Shown piece after piece: positions 34,193 through 42,228 of a DNA stretch of 43,081 bases (position 1 is its first letter; every line of letters starts with the position of its first letter). Location of the stretch: assembly GCA_013360585.1 (NCBI GenBank), contig JABWBH010000044.1, forward strand, positions 1 to 43,081, given 5' to 3'. Source of the stretch: Phycisphaerae bacterium. GTDB lineage: Bacteria > Planctomycetota > Phycisphaerae > UBA1845. The notes below the pieces were generated by a model, which worked only from the letters and a program-made list of their open reading frames with translations, had not been told where the DNA came from and did no database searches. The position numbers were made by a program, and so were the translations under genes.

Positions 34193-34224
34193 AAACTGGT
34201 ATTTCGTTCCACCGAACCATCATC

Positions 34225-35562
34225 ATGAGGATTCCTGAAAGCCCGCCGTCTCTTGATTCCTTGCTCAAAGAAGAGTTGACCACGCCTGAGGCGTGGTTGA
34301 CCCTGACTCAGCGTCCGACTCCGTCGTCGTCGCGGAATCCCTACCCGCACTGGGACGAACTCAGGCGGCTTGCCCCCCCCGAAGGCTGGAGCACGCGCCG
34401 GTGGTGGCTGGCCACGAAGCTTCAGCGTAGCGGGGGGGCGAAGGTCGCTCCGCTGCAAGCCTCCGACGGTCGCCCGTTCGTGTACAACCTCGCCGATCCG
34501 ATTCCCGAACGGCTTCACGACATCGACCTGCGCGCCGGCGGCAGCATTGCGATGCCCGCCGCTGTGACAAGCCCGGAGCTGAAAGACCGCTATCTGGTCA
34601 GCTCGCTGATTGAAGAAGCCGCAACGTCAAGCATTCTTGAAGGCGCCGCGACTACAAGGCGGGTTGCGGAAGAGCTGATCCGAGTCGGCCGCAAACCACG
34701 CGATCGCGGCGAACGCATGATCCTCAACAACTTCGAAACGATGAGGCGTCTCGGCGAACTGCGGGACAAGCCGCTGACGCCGGACCTGATCTTCGATATT
34801 CACCGCTGGATCACCCGGGACACGCTTGATGACCCGACGATGGCGGGACAATTTCGAAGGCCCGATCAGAAAATCGATGTGGGCGACGACTACGGGCAGG
34901 TCTTCCACGTCCCGCCCAAGGCGGACGAGCTGCCGTCGCGGCTTGAGCGGATGTGCGCGTTCGCCAACGACCAAACTCCCGCCGAGTTCCTGCACCCGGT
35001 GCTCCGCGCCATCATTTTGCACTTCTGGCTCGCGTACGACCACCCCTTTGTGGATGGGAACGGGCGAACCGCAAGGGCGCTTTTCTACTGGTCCATGCTT
35101 CACCGCAATTACTGGCTGGCCGAGTTTATTTCGATTTCCGAGATCATTTTGAAGGGGCCCGCCAAGTACGCCCGAGCGTTTCTTTACACGGAAACCGACG
35201 GGAACGATCTGACTTACTTCCTGATCTATCATCTCGGTGTGATTCACCGCGCTTTGGATCAGCTTCATGATTTCGTGACACGGAAGACCGAGGAGCTTCG
35301 TGAATTGGATCGGAAGCTGCGCATGATGCGTTTGCTCAATCATCGCCAGCAAGCGCTGATCAGCCACGCGCTGCGGCATCCAGGCGGCGACTACACGATT
35401 GAATCGCATCGGATGAGCCACAACGTGGCGTATGAAACTGCGCGTAGCGATCTTCTGGATCTTGTGAAGCGGCGTTTACTGGCAAAGCACAAGGCCGGGC
35501 GAACCTGGCACTTCCGACCGGCTGACCATCTGGAGCGCAGGTTGCGGGGGGGCAGGCGTTGA
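34225..35562 (+). CDS. fic: Fic-domain protein (predicted AMPylase) with N-terminal inhibitory motif
   Basis: A 445-residue protein. The Fic core carries the full catalytic motif HPFVDGNGRTAR (His273), so transfer of AMP or another nucleotide moiety to a target hydroxyl is expected. Upstream, SSILEG (residues 135-140) fits the autoinhibitory (S/T)xxxE(G/N) motif, whose Glu blocks ATP. That places it among class II (N-terminal inhibited) Fic proteins. Residues 30-70 hold a Trp-rich region (WDELRRLAPPEGWSTRRWW). The C-terminal 80 residues look like a winged helix (HRQQALISHALRHPGGDYTI, RSDLLDLVKRRLLAKHK). That could bind DNA, and the palindromes ahead of the gene are candidate sites. No antitoxin-like partner is encoded. 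Confidence 0.93.
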   Translation: MRIPESPPSLDSLLKEELTTPEAWLTLTQRPTPSSSRNPYPHWDELRRLAPPEGWSTRRWWLATKLQRSGGAKVAPLQASDGRPFVYNLADPIPERLHDIDLRAGGSIAMPAAVTSPELKDRYLVSSLIEEAATSSILEGAATTRRVAEELIRVGRKPRDRGERMILNNFETMRRLGELRDKPLTPDLIFDIHRWITRDTLDDPTMAGQFRRPDQKIDVGDDYGQVFHVPPKADELPSRLERMCAFANDQTPAEFLHPVLRAIILHFWLAYDHPFVDGNGRTARALFYWSMLHRNYWLAEFISISEIILKGPAKYARAFLYTETDGNDLTYFLIYHLGVIHRALDQLHDFVTRKTEELRELDRKLRMMRLLNHRQQALISHALRHPGGDYTIESHRMSHNVAYETARSDLLDLVKRRLLAKHKAGRTWHFRPADHLERRLRGGRR

Positions 35563-35681
35563 GAAGGCGGCGATTCCGCGAGTGACACGGCGCCAGGCTT
35601 CGGATCGAGGTTGACGGGTCGGGGCGGCGTCGGTATTGCTGCGCGGAAGTCCGGGCCGAGGCAGCGGCGGGGCGGCGGGGG

Positions 35682-36338
35682 TTGACCAAGGATGGCGGGA
35701 ACGACCTGGTGACGGCCTGTAAAACGTCAGCACAACGGCGAGAACGCGGTCGGCGGGCCAAAACGGGGCTTCGGTGCGGCGCCGGCGGGCTACGGCGCGG
35801 CGCGGCGTGGAGCTTGCTGATCGCAGCAGTCTTCGTGCCCTCCTGCCGTTCTGGAAGGCGCGAGGCGCCGCCCGCCGCGTCGGAGGACATGCTTGCCCTC
35901 CTGATGCCCACACGCATCGAAATCGTCAAGCCTTCGACCCGGCTGCGCGGCGCCGGCGGCGCGGTCCGGCCGGAATCGCTCGAAGTGCTGGTCCGCGGAT
36001 TCACTGTGCTGGATAACCCGGGCGCGTTGCTCGTCGGGCAGATCCGGTTCGAACTCTTCATGCATCAGCCGGCCAGCGGGCACGTCGAAGGACAACGCAT
36101 CCATCAGTGGGACATCGACCTCGGGGATGAGGAAAACCAGCGCCGGTTCTGGAACCCGGTGATACAGATGTACGAATTCAGCCTCGGCGTCGATCCGGCG
36201 GTGATCCCTCCGGCGAACAAATACGTCCTCGCCGCGACGCTGAATACCCCGCTGGGGCAGCATCTTTCGGATGAGCTGGTCTTCGAACTGCTCGAAGGCC
36301 CGTCGGGGGTCACCGTGCTACCGCCACCGGGGCGGTGA
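35682..36338 (+). CDS. predicted lipoprotein, unknown function
   Basis: Up to 218 residues from a TTG at 35682; a GTG at 35709 is the other candidate and neither has a strong ribosome-binding site. A long Arg-rich n-region precedes the hydrophobic AAWSLLIAAVFVPSC, whose Cys55 would carry lipid. The mature part is a single soluble domain with alternating strands (SLEVLVRGFTVLDNPG, VGQIRFELFMHQPAS, NPVIQMYEFSLGV, NKYVLAATLNTPLGQHLSDE) that looks like an Ig/C2-like beta sandwich. Its family is not recognised. It is followed 150 bp downstream by a BamE-like lipoprotein on the same strand. Confidence 0.7.
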   Translation: MTKDGGNDLVTACKTSAQRRERGRRAKTGLRCGAGGLRRGAAWSLLIAAVFVPSCRSGRREAPPAASEDMLALLMPTRIEIVKPSTRLRGAGGAVRPESLEVLVRGFTVLDNPGALLVGQIRFELFMHQPASGHVEGQRIHQWDIDLGDEENQRRFWNPVIQMYEFSLGVDPAVIPPANKYVLAATLNTPLGQHLSDELVFELLEGPSGVTVLPPPGR

Positions 36339-36488
36339 TGTTAGGATCGACCCACGATCTTCAAGCGCGCCGGGGGAAAAAGGATCGCGGGGGGCGAAAA
36401 CCCCTGCTCGAACACGGGCCTCTGCGGGATCGGGTAGTCCTAACCTGTGTCCCTCTCGCGGGATCATACTCATAAGGAGCGAAAGCAC

Positions 36489-36842
36489 ATGAACGGGTGG
36501 AAGGTGATCGGGAAGAAGTCGGTCTGGGTTCTGGCGGCGGTCGGACTGCTTGCCGGATGCGACAAGCTCACGGTTGAGCGGTTCAACATGATCCGCAACG
36601 GGGACTCGGCGGACATGGTCGAGGCCACGCTCGGCACGCCGAACACGAAGATTCCGGGCACGTGGGAGTGGGTGCGCCATGACCGCGGGCTGGATGTCCT
36701 CGTGCATTTCGACAAGGACGGTCGGGTGGTGTCGAAGTCCTGGACCGAGCCCGGACGGGTCCATGTCGAGGATCTCCCGGGAGCAACCAGCGAAGGCGAC
36801 GCGGCGTCGCGGACGCGCGTAGACACTGTGCATCAGCCGTGA
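36489..36842 (+). CDS. SmpA/OmlA (BamE)-like lipoprotein
   Basis: A 117-residue lipoprotein, ATG preceded by AAGGAG. The lipobox is LLAGC (Cys24). The mature part DKLTVERFNMIRNGDSADMV, EATLGTPNTKIPGTWEW and VLVHFDKDGRVVSKSW is the compact alpha-alpha-beta-beta-beta fold of the SmpA/OmlA family, to which BamE of the outer-membrane assembly machine belongs. Family membership is clear. A role in Bam complexes is not shown, since the same fold serves many lipoproteins. A strong terminator lies 64 bp after the stop. Confidence 0.85.
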   Translation: MNGWKVIGKKSVWVLAAVGLLAGCDKLTVERFNMIRNGDSADMVEATLGTPNTKIPGTWEWVRHDRGLDVLVHFDKDGRVVSKSWTEPGRVHVEDLPGATSEGDAASRTRVDTVHQP

Positions 36843-36906
36843 TCTGGGTCGAACCGATCCGGACGGCTCGCAGGTCAGATAACCAAGTCTTGGCAGCAAC
36901 GGGAAG

Positions 36907-36946
36907 GCCCCGGCGGCGTACGATGCCGCCGGGGCTTGATTTTTTC
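36907..36946 (+). terminator. rho-independent terminator after the BamE-like gene
   Basis: A perfect 11-bp stem GCCCCGGCGGC/GCCGCCGGGGC with a seven-base loop is followed by TTGATTTTTT. The T-rich end also forms the -35 region of the next promoter. Confidence 0.92.
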
Positions 36947-36963
36947 CGATCTCGTGGTATGAT
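36936..36963 (+). promoter_or_regulatory. predicted promoter upstream of the EF-G gene
   Basis: TTGATT (36936-36941), a 16-bp spacer and TATGAT (36958-36963). It starts inside the T-run of the preceding terminator and would give a leader of about 225 bases before the EF-G start at 37197. Confidence 0.5.
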
Positions 36964-37034
36964 TTGTGCGTTCGCGTCACGGCGATGGAATTGCGGCGTA
37001 TGCGAACTTGAATCAAGCCGTCTCTTAACTTCCT

Positions 37035-37060
37035 TTTAGTCAATTGGTTGTATGACTAAA
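37035..37060. promoter_or_regulatory. inverted repeat in the EF-G leader
   Basis: TTTAGTCA and TGACTAAA form a perfect 8-bp dyad around ten bases. It lies in the predicted leader of the EF-G gene and could be an operator or an RNA hairpin. The rest of the 354-bp gap (36843-37196) holds the terminator and promoter already listed. Confidence 0.45.
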
Positions 37061-37196
37061 CGGATCCGGTCCGCAGGTGCGGTCCGGGGCTGAGCGGCGG
37101 ATGTACTGCCGCAGTTTTTGCGATTGCAACAAAGACGGGGATCGACTCGGAGGTCGGACCCCGCATCGGACATCAGATAAGCGGAAACAGACTGTC

Positions 37197-38078
37197 ATGG
37201 ACCAGCTTTCGTTCGTACGCAACATCGGCATTTCAGCGCACATCGACTCGGGCAAGACCACGTTGTCGGAGCGGATTCTGTTTTACGCAGGGCGCATCCA
37301 CAAGATCCGCGAGGTCAAGGGCAAGGACGGCGAAGGCGCGACGATGGATTACATGGAGCTGGAGCGTGAGCGCGGCATCACGATCACGTCCGCCGCGACG
37401 ACCGTCCACTGGAAGGACCACGACATCAACCTGATTGACACGCCCGGGCACGTGGACTTCACGATCGAAGTGGAGCGTTCGCTGCGCGTACTGGACGGGG
37501 CGGTGCTGGTCTTGTGCGCCGTAGGCGGCGTGCAGTCGCAGACCCTGACCGTCGATCGTCAGATGAAGCGCTATCGCGTCCCGCGCCTGGCGTTCATCAA
37601 CAAGATGGACCGCACGGGCGCCGACCCGAGCCGCGTCATCAGCGAGCTGGAGACGAAGCTGGGCATCGTCGCGCTTCCGCTCCAGCTTCCGATCGGCGAC
37701 GGCGATGCCTTCGAGGGCGTCATCGACCTGATCACGATGAAGGCCGTCTACAACGAGGGCAAAAACGGCGAGAACCTCCGCGAGGCGGAGATTCCCGCGG
37801 GGATGCAGGACGAGGCGGCCCGCGCCCGCGCCGGTCTGCTCGACGATGGAAGTCATGCTGGAACACGAGAACGCGACCCCGGAGCAGATCATCCCGGCGA
37901 TCCGGCGGGCGACGATCGCCCGCGAGGTGACGCCCGTGCTTCTCGGGTCAGCGTACAAGAACAAGGGCGTGCAGATGCTCCTCGACGCCGTGACGCGCTA
38001 CCTGCCGTCGCCGCTGGACCGGATGGCGTACGCCTGCGACAACGCCAACGAAGGCGCGGAGGTCGCCGTGACGGCTGA
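37197..38078 (+). pseudogene. fusA: elongation factor G (EF-G1 type), N-terminal fragment, frameshifted
   Basis: The frame from the ATG at 37197 encodes the complete start of the GTPase domain: G1 [11 protein letters not shown]2 [14 protein letters not shown]3 DTPGH, and G4 [10 protein letters not shown]. Conserved sequence continues to [10 protein letters not shown] near 37835. It then runs into nonsense Arg/Asp-rich codons until 38078, because the frame is lost. The text is closer to mitochondrial EF-G1 ([22 protein letters not shown]) than to E. coli FusA. That matches the spdEFG1 group of planctomycetes, spirochaetes and deltaproteobacteria, which drives ribosome translocation. As a separate fragment it would lack domains II-V. 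Confidence 0.85.
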
Positions 38079-39264
38079 CCCGTCGGCGCCGCTCGTGGCG
38101 ATGGCGTTCAAGATCGTGGACGAACCCTTCGGACAGGTGACGTACACGCGCGTCTACCAGGGGGAACTCAAGAAGGGGCAGGCGTACCTGATCCCGCGCA
38201 CGGGCAAGACCCAGCGCGTCGGGCGCATCTTCAGAATGCACGCGGACAAGAAGGAGGACGTGCCTTCCGCCCAGGCGGGCGACATCGTCGCCGTCATGGG
38301 CGTGGATCTCGTCTCCGGCGACACCCTCTGCCACCCCGACATCAACTTCTCGCTGGAAAGCCTGCACATCATGGAGCCGGTGATCTCGATGGCGATCGAG
38401 CCGGAACGCACACAGGACCGCGACGCGATCTCCGCGGCGCTCAACCGCTTCATGAAGGAGGACCCGACGTTCCACGCCCGCTTCGACGAGGACGCGGGGC
38501 AGACGATCATCTCGGGGATGGGCGAGCTTCACCTCGACGTCTACGTCGAGCGCATGCGCCGCGAGTACAAGGCCAACGTCGTCGTCGGCAAGCCGAAGGT
38601 CAGCTACCGCGAACATCCGACGAAGGAAGTGGCGTACGACTACCGGCACAAGCGGCAGACGGGCGGTTCCGGACAGTACGCGCACGTCATCGGGCGGCTG
38701 GTGCCGATCCCGCCGGACGGCGAGAAGGACTACGAGTTTGAAAACGACGTGACCGGCGGGCGCATTCCGACCGAGTACATCCCGTCGGTGGACAAAGGTT
38801 TTCAGATGGCCCGCGCGAAGGGACCGCTGGCCGGGTACGAGGTCGTCGGCGTGAAGATGATTCTCGAAGACGGAACCTATCACGCGGTGGACTCGTCGGA
38901 CCTGGCGTTCCAGGTGTGCGGGCGAGACGCCTTCAAGGACGCCGTCCGCCGCTCGAACCCGGTGATCCTCGAACCGATCATGAAAGTCGAAGTCGAAGTC
39001 CCGACGAGTTTTCAGGGACCGGTCACCGGAAACATTGCGCAGCGCCGGGGCCTGATCACCAACACCGAGGCGAAAGGCGCCAGCACGATCATCCAGGCCG
39101 AGGTTCCCCTGGCGAACATGTTCGGATACTCGACGGACCTGCGCTCGATGACGCAGGGTCAAGGCTCCTTCTCGATGGAGTTCCACGCTTACCGCAAGGT
39201 CCCGGCGACGGTGCAGGAGGAGATCATCGAGGCCGCGCAGAAGGCAAAACAGGCGGCGAAGTAA
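37846..39264 (+). pseudogene. fusA: elongation factor G (EF-G1 type), C-terminal fragment, other frame
   Basis: Conserved EF-G sequence resumes here in another frame at [15 protein letters not shown]. It continues through the end of the G domain ([20 protein letters not shown]), domain II (YQGELKKGQAYLIPRTGK), domain III (ISGMGELHLDVYVERMRREY), domain IV (HKRQTGGSGQYAHVIGRLVP) and domain V (SFQGPVTGNIAQRRGLITNT) to a normal C-terminus. Comparison with EF-G1 length suggests about nine residues are missing at the joint, so roughly 26 bases are absent and not just one. No SD precedes the ATG at 37846, so independent translation is unlikely. Everything after the joint looks intact. Confidence 0.85.
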
Positions 39265-39819
39265 GGCGACCGAACCGTCCTGGCGCCTCCTGCTGGCCCC
39301 GGTGGCGGTTCAGCGGTATCTCAGCGGCGTCTCGGCAGCAGTTCAGCGTCGTCTCATTTTGAGAGCGCCGCTGCGCCACGCTCGATGGTGCGCTCGACGC
39401 CGCGCTCAATATTGCGCTCGAAGATGCCCTCAATCTTGTGCTCGATGACGCGCTCGATGCTCGCTGATCCCTGCGACGGGGGTGGCATGGCCTGGCTGGC
39501 GTACTCGCCTGGCCATGCCGGAGGAGCAGAACGCCCGTTCCTCGCCGGACACGGGTCCGCTGCTGCGGATCCGCGCCACCCGACATGCCGGCAGATCTCA
39601 GAACGCGTTTGCCCCGGGCGAAGGGAAGGGATTGCATGATCACGTCGTGCGCCTTCATCTCAATCCTGAAGGGATAGCGGCCTCCAGCCCAAGGTTGGAC
39701 GCCGCGACCCGGTTAGCGTCGCGCGGCAGGCGTCGTACACGGGGCGAAATACGGGATGGGTAGAGGCGAGCACGAGATACAGCCGGTCATGCGCCGCCGG
39801 CGCCAGCTTTGGAGGATGA
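39265..39819. other. 555-bp repeat field without a supported gene
   Basis: Between the EF-G gene and the ATPase fragment lie the second composite period-12 plus hairpin element (39352-39590) and a further repeat-like tract (about 39636-39760). The latter carries CTCAATCCTGAAGGGATAGC and CCAGCCCAAGGTTGG, which resemble a common planctomycete intergenic repeat as I remember it. No frame in it has a start with a ribosome-binding site and a plausible product. Confidence 0.55.
39352..39590 (+). repeat. composite repeat: period-12 array plus hairpin, copy 2
   Basis: It begins GAGAGCGCCGCTGCGCCACG and holds eight degenerate 12-bp units of GCGCTCGATGNT type (39378-39465). A GGGTGGCATGGCCTGGC hairpin (39486-39517, with four extra bases in the stem) follows, then GGAGGAGCAGAACGCCCG and a GC-rich end. 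It has the same order and orientation as copy 1 at 16306-16550. Confidence 0.75.
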
Positions 39820-40305
39820 CTAAATCGTCATTCTCGGTTCCGCGGCGCGCTGCGAAACGAGCGTTCGCGCGGGCTGAAGCCCGCGGCTCGGAGGGCGCTC
39901 CACATTCGTGAATCTTTCCTTGACGACGAGCCGCTCAACCTTGACGGCGAGAGCGCCTCGCTCTCTTGCAGCGATCTCAAAGTCGTAGTTGGCAACGGCG
40001 TGATCGGGAAGTTCCAGCGTCACCCCCAATGTGAAATTACACGGATGCCCGGTGCTCTTGCGACGCACCTGGTCAATGCCGCCTCGCGTCTTCAGGGCCT
40101 GTCCCAGCGACGTTTGCCGCCCATCCGTGATGAACCGAAGCGCGTTCAGGAAATTGCTTTTCCCCGCGCCATTTCGCCCGACGAGAATCGTCAACCCGCC
40201 GAGCTGAATGTCACAACTTCCAATGCTCTTGTAGTTGCGGATGCGCACCCGCCGGACGCGCGCGGAAGCAACTGAAGGGATCAGACCGGAGCTCAGGTTC
40301 GTCAT
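39820..40305 (-). pseudogene. AAA/RecF-like ATPase, N-terminal fragment truncated at a repeat
   Basis: A 161-residue frame with the N-terminal third of an SMC/RecF/OLD-type ATPase: RVRIRNYKSIGSCDIQLGG, then Walker A LVGRNGAGKSNFLNALRFI and a strand-rich lobe to VVKERFTNVERP. Full members run to 350-450 residues and need a signature motif and Walker B, none of which is present. From about residue 140 the sequence (PSRGLQPARTLVSQ) is simply the translation of the GAGCCGCG palindrome at 39868-39891 and its flank. The gene has therefore been cut at the repeat, and the product cannot hydrolyse ATP in the normal way. Confidence 0.75.
39868..39891 (-). repeat. GAGCCGCG-family palindrome, copy 4 (ATPase truncation point)
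   Basis: CGCGGGCTGAAGCCCGCGG followed by CTCGG, the reverse complement of the 13823-13841 element with its flank. It marks the place where similarity to the ATPase family stops. Confidence 0.7.
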
Positions 40306-40334
40306 CGCCGAAGGTCAATATATCTCGGGCTGTG

Positions 40335-42005
40335 TCAGCCGCCAAACTTAATACCTTGCGCGAGCGGAAGTTGCGTCGTGTAGTTGATCGTGTTGGTCTG
40401 GCGGCGCATGTAGGCTTTCCAGGCGTCGGAGCCGGATTCGCGTCCGCCGCCGGTTTCCTTTTCGCCGCCGAAGGCGCCGCCGATTTCCGCGCCGCTGGTG
40501 CCGATGTTCACGTTGGCGATGCCGCAGTCGCTGCCGAAGGCGGAGAGGAACCTCTCCGCTTCGATGAGGTCGCGGGTGAAGATGGCGCCGGAGAGTCCTT
40601 GAGGCACGCCGTTGTGCAGGCGGATCGCTTCGTCGAGGTCGTCAAAACAACCCGCTCCCTCACGGTCGCGGTTCGGTTCTGCTCCCGTGCCGTCGTGCCC
40701 TTGTGCCCGCATGCCTTCCGAAGAACCCGCTCCCTGACGGTCGCGGCTCTGATCCCCGCGGACGGAAGTCCGCGGCTCGCCGTAGGGGATCACGTAGAGA
40801 ATCGGGGCGAAGGTTTCGTCCTGCACAATCGAGTACTCGTTACGGGCTTCGGCGATGCAGGGCGTGACGTAGCCGCCGCCGGGATAATTCCGCGGATCGG
40901 AGAGGCGTTCGCCGCCGAAGAGGACGCGGCCGCCCTCCTCCTTCAATTTCGCGATCGCCCTCATCATGTCCTCGACGGCCTTCTTGTTGATGAGCGGACC
41001 CATCAGCGTCCCCTTCTCCAGCGGGTTTCCGATCGGAACGGATTGATACGCGGCCACCAGGCGGTCGGTCAGCTCCTGACGGACGGACTCATGCACGATC
41101 AGTCGTCGCGTGCTGGTGCAGCGCTGACCGGCTGTGCCCACCGCGCCGAAAAGGATCGCCCGCGTCGCCAGCTCCAGATCGGCGCTGGGTGTCACGATGA
41201 TGGCATTGTTTCCGCCGAGTTCGAGGATCGTCCGCCCGAAGCGTGAGGCGACGACTTCACCGATGCGCTTGCCCATCCGGCAGGATCCCGTGGCGCTGAT
41301 CTGCGGAATGCGGCGGTCGGCGATCATCTGCTCCCCGACGGTCGATCCGGGTCCGATGACCAGGCTGAAGACGGCCGGGTCCACGCCCGTCTCGCGGCAG
41401 ACGCGCTCGGCGATCTTCGTGCCGGCGACGGCGCAGAGCGGCGTCTGCGAGGAGGGCTTCCAGATCGTCGGGTCGCCGCATACGGCTGCCAGCGCCGCGT
41501 TCCACGCCCAGACCGCCACCGGAAAGTTGAACGCCGAGATGACGCCGACCACGCCCAGCGGATGCCACTGCTCGTACATGCGGTGCCCCGGCCGCTCGGA
41601 GTGCATCGACAATCCGTAAAGCTGCCGCGAAAGCCCGCAGGCGAAGTCGCAGATGTCGATCATCTCCTGCACTTCGCCTTCGCCCTCGGCGGTGATTTTT
41701 CCCATCTCGAGGGTGACGAGCCGGCCGAGATCGGCTTTTGCGTCCCGGAGAGCATTGCCGAGGCGGCGGACGGTCTCACCACGGACAGGCGCGGGGACGG
41801 TCCGCCAGGTCAGAAAGGCTTCCTGCGCCCGCGCCGCGATCCGGTCATACTCCGCGGGCGTCACCTGACGGACGCTCGCCAGCCGCGACCCGTCGATCGG
41901 GGAATATGAGTCCAACGTCTCACCGCCGCCGACCCACTCCCCCGCGAACCCCCCCGGATTGACGCCCTCAATGCCCAGTTTCGTCAAAATGTCCCGCGTG
42001 CTCAT
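40335..42005 (-). CDS. aldehyde dehydrogenase (ALDH7-like) with a repeat-derived 45-residue insertion
   Basis: A 556-residue NAD(P)-dependent dehydrogenase most like antiquitin/alpha-aminoadipic semialdehyde dehydrogenases. It has GVVGVISAFNFPVAVWAWN, WKPSSQTPL, Glu near residue 262 in LELGGNN, and the catalytic Cys near residue 296 in GTAGQRCTSTRR. It would oxidise an aldehyde such as aminoadipate semialdehyde in lysine breakdown, though the substrate is inferred. Between FAPILYVIPYG and DDLDEAIRLHNGVPQGLSG, where relatives have no extra residues, lie about 45 residues with two copies of RDR(Q/E)GAG. The DNA there is a double GAGCCGCG-type repeat plus a palindrome. Catalytic residues are intact, so activity may survive. 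Confidence 0.9.
   Translation of the reverse strand: MSTRDILTKLGIEGVNPGGFAGEWVGGGETLDSYSPIDGSRLASVRQVTPAEYDRIAARAQEAFLTWRTVPAPVRGETVRRLGNALRDAKADLGRLVTLEMGKITAEGEGEVQEMIDICDFACGLSRQLYGLSMHSERPGHRMYEQWHPLGVVGVISAFNFPVAVWAWNAALAAVCGDPTIWKPSSQTPLCAVAGTKIAERVCRETGVDPAVFSLVIGPGSTVGEQMIADRRIPQISATGSCRMGKRIGEVVASRFGRTILELGGNNAIIVTPSADLELATRAILFGAVGTAGQRCTSTRRLIVHESVRQELTDRLVAAYQSVPIGNPLEKGTLMGPLINKKAVEDMMRAIAKLKEEGGRVLFGGERLSDPRNYPGGGYVTPCIAEARNEYSIVQDETFAPILYVIPYGEPRTSVRGDQSRDRQGAGSSEGMRAQGHDGTGAEPNRDREGAGCFDDLDEAIRLHNGVPQGLSGAIFTRDLIEAERFLSAFGSDCGIANVNIGTSGAEIGGAFGGEKETGGGRESGSDAWKAYMRRQTNTINYTTQLPLAQGIKFGG
40643..40778 (-). repeat. repeat insertion inside the aldehyde dehydrogenase gene
   Basis: About 135 bp, a multiple of three. 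It contains ACCCGCTCCCTCACGGTCGC (40649-40668, continuing GGTTC) and ACCCGCTCCCTGACGGTCGC (40725-40744, continuing GGCTC), direct repeats 76 bp apart. It also contains the palindrome CCGCGGACGGAAGTCCGCGG (40757-40776). On the minus strand both direct repeats read GAGCCGCG or GAACCGCG followed by ACCGTSAGGGAGCGGGT, the same family as 5608-5632 and 14007-14031. Confidence 0.8.
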
Positions 42006-42216
42006 GTGTCCCGCCTTCCCCGGGGCAAACCCGCCCCCACCGCATCTTCAGCCGTCGCGCGCTCGTCGGCAAGCGAAGATCCGCCGACCGCGGGTTGAAT
42101 CAGGTCGGTCGGGAATGATCAGGAGCGACTGCCAGTTTTTATCTGGGAGGGCGATTTACGCGGAGCTGGTTACTCAGCCGGTACAAGCCGAAGCTACGAA
42201 GGCGGGCTGAAGGTGT

Positions 42217-42222
42217 TACAAT
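42217..42222 (+). promoter_or_regulatory. -10 box placing the transcript start at the sigma-factor ATG
   Basis: TACAAT ends six bases before the ATG at 42229, so transcription would begin at or next to the start codon (leaderless mRNA). No ribosome-binding site or consensus -35 is visible. The 223-bp gap 42006-42228 holds nothing else I can support. Confidence 0.4.
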
Positions 42223-42228
42223 CCCGGC

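Noticed and set aside
36340-36443. GTTAGGA and TCCTAAC as an inverted repeat around the start region of the BamE-like gene
   Set aside because: Seven-base arms nearly 100 bp apart are expected by chance.
37820-37860. Programmed ribosomal frameshift in the EF-G gene
   Set aside because: No slippery sequence or downstream structure is evident, and nine conserved residues are missing at the joint. A programmed shift would not remove residues.
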